Assembly (NCBI GenBank): GCA_026214975.1
Contig: CM047805.1
Span: 6,386,001-6,450,000 of the forward strand
Reading direction: 5' to 3'
Length of the DNA: 64,000 nt
Origin: Gentiana macrophylla
Taxonomy: Eukaryota > Streptophyta > Magnoliopsida > Gentianales > Gentianaceae
The notes below the pieces were generated by a model, which worked only from the letters and a program-made list of their open reading frames with translations, had not been told where the DNA came from and did no database searches. The position numbers were made by a program, and so were the translations under genes. Position 1 is the first letter of the stretch. Each line of letters begins with the position of its first letter. This document shows positions 59,349 through 64,000 of the stretch, in pieces.

Positions 59349-61674
59349 CCCATGTTCATCCGTTAGATAGCCATGTCTTTATGGTTAGGTTAACTTAATA
59401 GAATTTATCATCTAGGTAGGTATGTCTACGGCTACGTTGCTCGTCTGTTTTAATTAGCGTATGATTAGAAAATACCAATATAGGACTCCTAGGTTGGCTC
59501 ACGAATGATCTTCCGGGACTTTCAGCGAGACCTAGATCTGTTTTGTATTAGGGAATTGACGTCATCTAGTTGTGCGTAAATCGTAGATTAACATGAAACC
59601 GTCACGGTAATTGTTAATAGAATGACCGATCGCGATCGTTTAGGAAATACGCCTAACCATAGGAATGTTGCCTAAGCGAGGTGTGGTTAATATCGGCATC
59701 CTTAGAGTAATGAGCGTGTGAGTTATATGAGATGGAAACCCAAAAGTTGAAGTCACGTAACAATACCACAGTGATCTAGTAACCTAACCGGTGCTAAGTC
59801 AAGTTAAGGGGATGACTCCCGTAGCCAATCTAAGATAGATACAAACGGATTGACAGTTAATAAGTTTAGTTTATTATATAAATTATCTAGGTCCAAACGA
59901 TAAAGACTATAATTGGGGAGGTTAATTACGTTGTGTTGAGTCGTGTCTTTACTTTTCTTGTCTTACGTTGGTCGTGAACCGCCTCATGTCCTTGACATGT
60001 TTAATTAATTGTTTGTATATAAGATGATCCACAATTGGTTCCTTGTGGGATCGACCTTGATTCACTATAGTTATACTACGATGGGCCTAGTCCTCTTGCT
60101 AGTATTGGTTTATGGTGGTCAAGTATTTTATAACCTGATTGACCACGTCATCAAGGTTCTGATTTGTAGTCATCGGGAGTTGGATACTTTTATTTTGCTC
60201 CTCCAATTTAGCTTCAAGATTGTTAGTTTGGGAGGGGCCTTGAGAGTTTTGGAAATTTTGAGAATAAAATTTGTTGGGCCGACTTTGAAATTGAGAATTT
60301 GAATTGGAAGGCAAATTACGATTGAATCTTTGAGTAGGATTGGAAAATTTTGAGTTTTGGTTCTGATTAAAACCAGGGTTTCTATTGAAATTTTGATTCG
60401 AATTAAAATTCGAATTGTGATTGAAACTGGAAGATTGATTAAACCCGTGGTTTTGGAAATTATTCTGGCCAGAAACTTGATTAGACCTTTGGTTGTTCTG
60501 GCCATAGAATGCATTTACTTCACGATTCTCGTCCGTTCATAGGACAGAATCGAGAAGTGTGCCCTATATTGTCACAGTTTTGACATGTGACCTGATCATA
60601 CTATCCATAATCATGAACAACATTCACTTGATAAGGTGCAGGGGGATTAAATTGACACTGGCCATTCATATGGCGGTCGCTGACAAAGACTTTTTCGCAA
60701 AGACGAACATGAGGGTTACGTGGAAAGAAAAGTTTGATTTATCGGATTTGAAACTTGAGATGATGCCATCTGCTTCTGTAGCATGGCGATCAAACTTTGC
60801 ATGTTTACCTCCTCTACCTTAGGAGGAGGAGGAGGTGCTTGAATTGCTTGATAAGAGGGGGCGTAGTTGTACTTTGCAATGTCCTCAAGCAATGCCCACC
60901 CCTCATCAGCGTTTTCTTCAAAACGCCCCACGGATGAACTATTGACCATGCCTTTTGTAAGCTCGGTCAATCCACTAAAAAAGTGTTGACTTGCCTTTGC
61001 AGTGGCAAGCCATGGTGGGGACACTTTCTAAGCAGAGACTTATATCTTTTCCAACACTCGAAAAAGGATTCATTCTCTTTCTGGTAGAAAGTGAATATCT
61101 CGTTTAAACACTGGGCTGTTTTTTAAGGTGGGAAATATTGACTCAAGAACTCCTTTTCGAGTTCGGCCCAGTGTGTAATAGATTCGAGAGGAGAGAAGTA
61201 TACCACTCTTTAGCTTCTCCTTTAGAAAATGGAAACGATTTTAGGTTTAATGGCATCCTCACTTACTCATTGGATGCGTGTAGTACCGCATATCTCTAAG
61301 AACGTATGTAAGTGAGTATGGGGATTCTCTGACTGGTAACCGTGGAAGATAGATGCATGCTGCATCATCTGAATAAGTCCCGGCATTAGCTCGAAGGTCT
61401 GTGCAGTGATGGCTGGAATGACAATAGCCGGGTTGACTTTGACTTCGCCTGGCATGGCGTAGTCGGCCAACGTACGTCTATCCTCAGCAGCCATGATTAC
61501 AAAATCAGTGATTTCCTTGGCTAGCTGATCCTCAAGATCTTGCTCGGCTCTGCCTGCCAGAACCGCAGAATGGAAAATCCGCCTGTTTGGCCGGACTACG
61601 GTTCGCTCGGGGTCAGGAGTGTATAGTAACGTTACCTTTTGACTCCGAGTTTTCATAAACCGGATCAAAAACAA

Positions 61675-62099
61675 GTGAAAGCAACCTAAAGACTAAGAAA
61701 CTAAAAGCCTAAACTAAAAATTAAAAGCCTAATAAAAGAAAAGAAAGGAAAGAAGAAAAGAAACAGAGGATTATTAAGGAAAAGATGAAACAGACGGGCG
61801 TCCAAAGGTTTGGGCGGGCGTCACCTTAACTTTTTGACTGACGGCGTTCGGATGCCCAAGCGCTCAAATCTGGTCTTGAAAAATTTGCGAAAAGAAAGGG
61901 GGGTAAGGAAGAACAGAAAAAAAACAGAGATAGATAGATAGAAGAGAAGAAAACTAATCACAAGAAAAGAAGAACCTTAAACCTGAGACTAAAACCTAAT
62001 ATCCTAATAACCTAAACGATTATCAACTAAAAACAGATATTAAAACGAAATATAAACAAAACAAAAAAAAACGAAAAAACAAAAACTAGGAAACCGTCC
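61675..62099 (-). other. 5' leader of the Athila-type element
   Basis: Non-coding and A-rich. It carries at least two of the element's motifs (GACGGGCGTCCA at 61793, GGGCGGGCGTCA at about 61812). Confidence 0.6.
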
Positions 62100-62125
62100 G
62101 GTTCCCCGGCAACGGCGCCAAAAAC
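62100..62125 (-). promoter_or_regulatory. primer binding site of the Athila-type element
   Basis: Minus strand TTTTTGGCGCCGTTGCCGGG, immediately after the LTR end CCGTGACA; a common Athila/Tat primer site. Confidence 0.9.
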
Positions 62126-62126
62126 T

Positions 62127-62493
62127 TGTCACGGATTTTATTAACAAAGCAAACAAGTAATAAAATTTATAAATCGGTTTTTCCTCAAGTATAAGGATCG
62201 TAGTATATAGGTTGATACCGGTCGATCTTACGAGGAATGGCGATTGTTAACCTAGTTTTGTCTAATTAAATTATGTCACGAAAACTAATCTAAACAATGA
62301 GATAAAACTAAACAAAGCGAAAACAAACTTAACTAAAACGTAAAGCTGAATGAAGATATGATCTAAAGCCGGAAAGATACGGTGAGAACTATTAAACTTA
62401 AACTAATATGAAATAAAAGTAACTAATCTAGACAATTCAAGTTTCACGGGATTAAATTCAAGTTTTAACGAACAAACGAGCGATTGATCCACC
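62127..62493 (-). repeat. truncated 5' LTR of the Athila-type element
   Basis: 367 bp matching 47283-47660 of the 3' LTR. Homology stops at GATCCACC (62493). Confidence 0.9.
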
Positions 62494-64000
62494 AGTTTAT
62501 TCATCAGTTTACAAATCAATTCACCAAAACTTACAAATCTCCACCATGACTTGAACTCTCATTCACAGTCAATCAGATTGCATAATCAAATGTATTTGTA
62601 CCAGATGCATTCATCAATGCCAGGATGTACAATACTAGACTTCTCCTCAGAATCTACTCAGTTGATCTGCCCTCAACTGAGTACCTAGATTTTAGTTATA
62701 AGCTTTGAATATTCAGCAAGTCCAGACACAACTGAAACTTTATCTGCTGAACTCGTTTAGTGAACATATCAGCAGGATTCTCCTTGGTGCTGATCTTCTT
62801 CACTACAACCCTCTTCTCATTTCTTAGAAAATGATACCTCACATCAATATGCTTGATTCTCTCATGATGAACTTGATCCTTAGCCGAAAAAATTGCACTC
62901 AAACTGTCACAATAAATGTCAGCTTGATCGTGATGTAGCCCCAAATCACTAACTAGTCCCTTCAACCAGATACTCTCATTGGCTTCTTCAGTAAGAGCCA
63001 TATACTTAGCTTCAGTAGTTGATAAAGCCACTATTGGCTAAATAGTTGCTTTCCAAATTAATAACCGAATTCCCTAATGTGAAAACATAACCACCATCAT
63101 AGATTTTCTACCGTCCACATCACCTGCATAATCAGCATCACATTATCATGTGATCAGTTCTTGAGTATCACCTCTATAAATAGACCAACATCAGTTGTAC
63201 CTCTGAGGTACCTGAACATTCTTTTCATAGCTTTCCAGTGTTCCTTTCCAGGTTGAGCCATAAACCTGCTGACAACACTGACTGCCTGAGCCAGATCAGG
63301 CCTAATGCACACCATGGCATACTTCAGACTGCCAACTACACTAGCATAAGGAACTCTTTACATGTACTCCTTCTCCTCTTCTGACTGTGAATAAAAAACT
63401 GACAAATGAACATTTGATGCCATAGGAGTATCTATTGGCTTAGCAGCTGACATGCCAAACTTTGACAAAATATTCTATATATAGCCCTGCTAAGATAAAA
63501 ACAATTTTTTCTGACTTCTATCTCCACATATCTCCATCCCCAAAATTTTCTTGCCTGCACCCAAATCCTTCATTTCAAACTCAAAGATTGAGAAGGTCTT
63601 TGAGATCTTGAACATCGACTTCTTTCTTGCGGCTATCAAGATGTCATCCACATATAACACAATATAGTCAGATGATCCATCTTCCAACCGATTATTGTAA
63701 ACACTACAATCATAAGGACTTCTGTTGTATCCCAATGGGATCATGTAATTGTCAAACCTTTTATACCATTGTCTAGGAGCTTGCTTCATTCAATACAAAG
63801 ACTTCTTCAACTTACACACAAAATCCTCATTACTAGGAACTTGGACCCTCAGGCTGAGGCATGTATATCTTTTTGTCTACCTCACCATGTAGAAAAGTTG
63901 TCTTCCCATATAACTGCTCAAGTCCTAAGTCTGTTGTGCCACCATTGCTAGTAACACTTTGATTGAAGTATGTGTGACTACTGGTGAGAATATCTCATCA
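62494..64000 (-). mobile_element. minus-strand Copia, 3' part, entering from the right
   Basis: RT, RNase H, a polypurine tract (TCATGGTGGAGAT, 62549-62537) and the first 43 bp of a 3' LTR (TGTAAGTTTTGG..., 62536-62494) are present. The LTR then stops abruptly at the Athila LTR remnant. The rest of pol lies beyond the window. Confidence 0.82.
62696..63789 (-). pseudogene. Copia RT and RNase H of the right-hand element
   Basis: RT reads APRQWYKRFDNYMIPLGYNR and the catalytic IVLYVDDILIAA (63789-63490). The connection is frameshifted but readable (SVVSRFMAQPGKEHWKAMKR-like, near 63,200-63,300). RNase H (63031-62696) reads ALSTTEAKYMALTEEANESI, DIYCDSLSAIFSAKD and the terminal STKENPADMFTKRV. 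Sequence style is that of Tnt1-like Copia and differs from both other Copia elements here. Confidence 0.88.

Larger units (their letters stand above)
58056..60158 (+). mobile_element. solo LTR with 5-bp target duplication
   Basis: The LTR at 58061-60153 (2093 bp) starts TGATGACGGTC and ends CACGTCATCA (terminal inverted repeat TGATGAC/GTCATCA). It is flanked by AGGTT at 58056-58060 and 60154-60158. TATATAAG at 58547-58554 fits plus orientation. With no internal region or second LTR, it is the product of LTR-LTR recombination. It interrupts the Athila gag. Confidence 0.92.
57823..61674 (-). pseudogene. Athila-type gag, split by a solo LTR
   Basis: Gag starts at about 61674, where a short leader reads into the MKTRSQ start. 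The Retrotransposon_gag core follows (ITAQTFELMPGLIQMMQHAS, THLHTFLEICGTTRIQ). A helical segment lies at about 61024-60716. A zinc-knuckle-like CQNCDNIGHTSRFC lies at about 60597-60556. An Asn/Gln/Phe-rich tail runs to 60154. After the solo LTR the reading continues at 58060 (LERQIRQ) and ends with the typical AMNLRSGTQVSGPS (about 57875). It is broken by several stops and the insertion. Confidence 0.82.
47283..62493 (-). mobile_element. Athila/Tat-type Gypsy retrotransposon with truncated 5' LTR
   Basis: On the minus strand: 5' LTR remnant (62493-62127), primer site, gag, protease, RT/RNase H, integrase, a 137-codon ORF, a post-pol ORF, an internal and a terminal polypurine motif, and the 3' LTR (48825-47283). 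It entered the RT gene of the Sirevirus-like element. No target duplication can be checked because the right-hand host flank and most of the 5' LTR are deleted. A solo LTR is nested in gag. Confidence 0.92.

Noticed and set aside
60009..60302. Plus-strand 97-codon ORF
   Set aside because: It crosses the boundary between the solo LTR and Athila gag, antisense to gag.

Overview
This 64 kb window is nuclear DNA of a flowering plant, most likely a eudicot. It is almost entirely nested transposable elements around one clearly intact host gene. Plant features include a clade III-type BAHD acyltransferase, captured introns and exons of plant casein kinase 2 alpha, Tekay and Athila/Tat Gypsy elements, Sirevirus-like and other Copia elements, CACTA and hAT DNA transposons, and a Helitron carrying an RPA gene. 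No bacterial operon, CRISPR array or rRNA gene was seen.

Layout. 1-4693: 3' part of a CACTA transposon that has captured the C-lobe of a CK2 alpha gene (minus strand); it interrupts a Tekay chromovirus. 4694-8252: Tekay integrase and chromodomain plus a complete 3' LTR. 8253-9127: remnant of an Athila/Tat element. 9352-10626: intact BAHD acyltransferase (minus strand) with TATA box and poly(A) signal. 11.1-13.8 kb: gene-poor DNA with a 121-bp tandem duplication, a TATA/CCAAT promoter-like segment, a helically phased GCGAT array and a C-rich tract. About 13.8-23,534: a decayed autonomous Helitron (Rep, Pif1-type helicase, RPA-like gene) with an unmistakable 3' terminus. An 880-bp hAT element sits in an RPA intron and duplicates the splice acceptor. 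24.1-25.7 kb: Copia gag/protease remnant.

25.7-47.3 kb: the 3' half of a minus-strand Sirevirus-like Copia with a long post-pol (env-like position) ORF. Its LTR is split by a complete plus-strand Copia (25,871-35,441, TSD ATAGC). Its post-pol ORF is split by a non-autonomous LTR element (LARD, 37,327-43,180, TSD GCCTC). 47,283-62,493: a minus-strand Athila/Tat-type Gypsy with gag, protease, RT/RNase H, integrase, an extra 137-codon ORF and a post-pol ORF. Its gag is split by a solo LTR (58,061-60,153, TSD AGGTT), and its 5' LTR is truncated at a deletion junction with a further minus-strand Copia (62,494-64,000).

Most striking signals. (1) In the LARD leader, six hairpins within about 550 bp share a constant loop (ACTGTCGGTTTYCGTAA) but have stems of different sequence, which looks like a structured RNA-recognition array. 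(2) Four LTRs of different families each carry a cluster of a different palindromic, CpG-containing motif just upstream of a TATA box. (3) Athila-type elements here carry a second copy of their polypurine-tract motif about 1.1 kb upstream of the real one. All gene calls are by eye; no database search was run.
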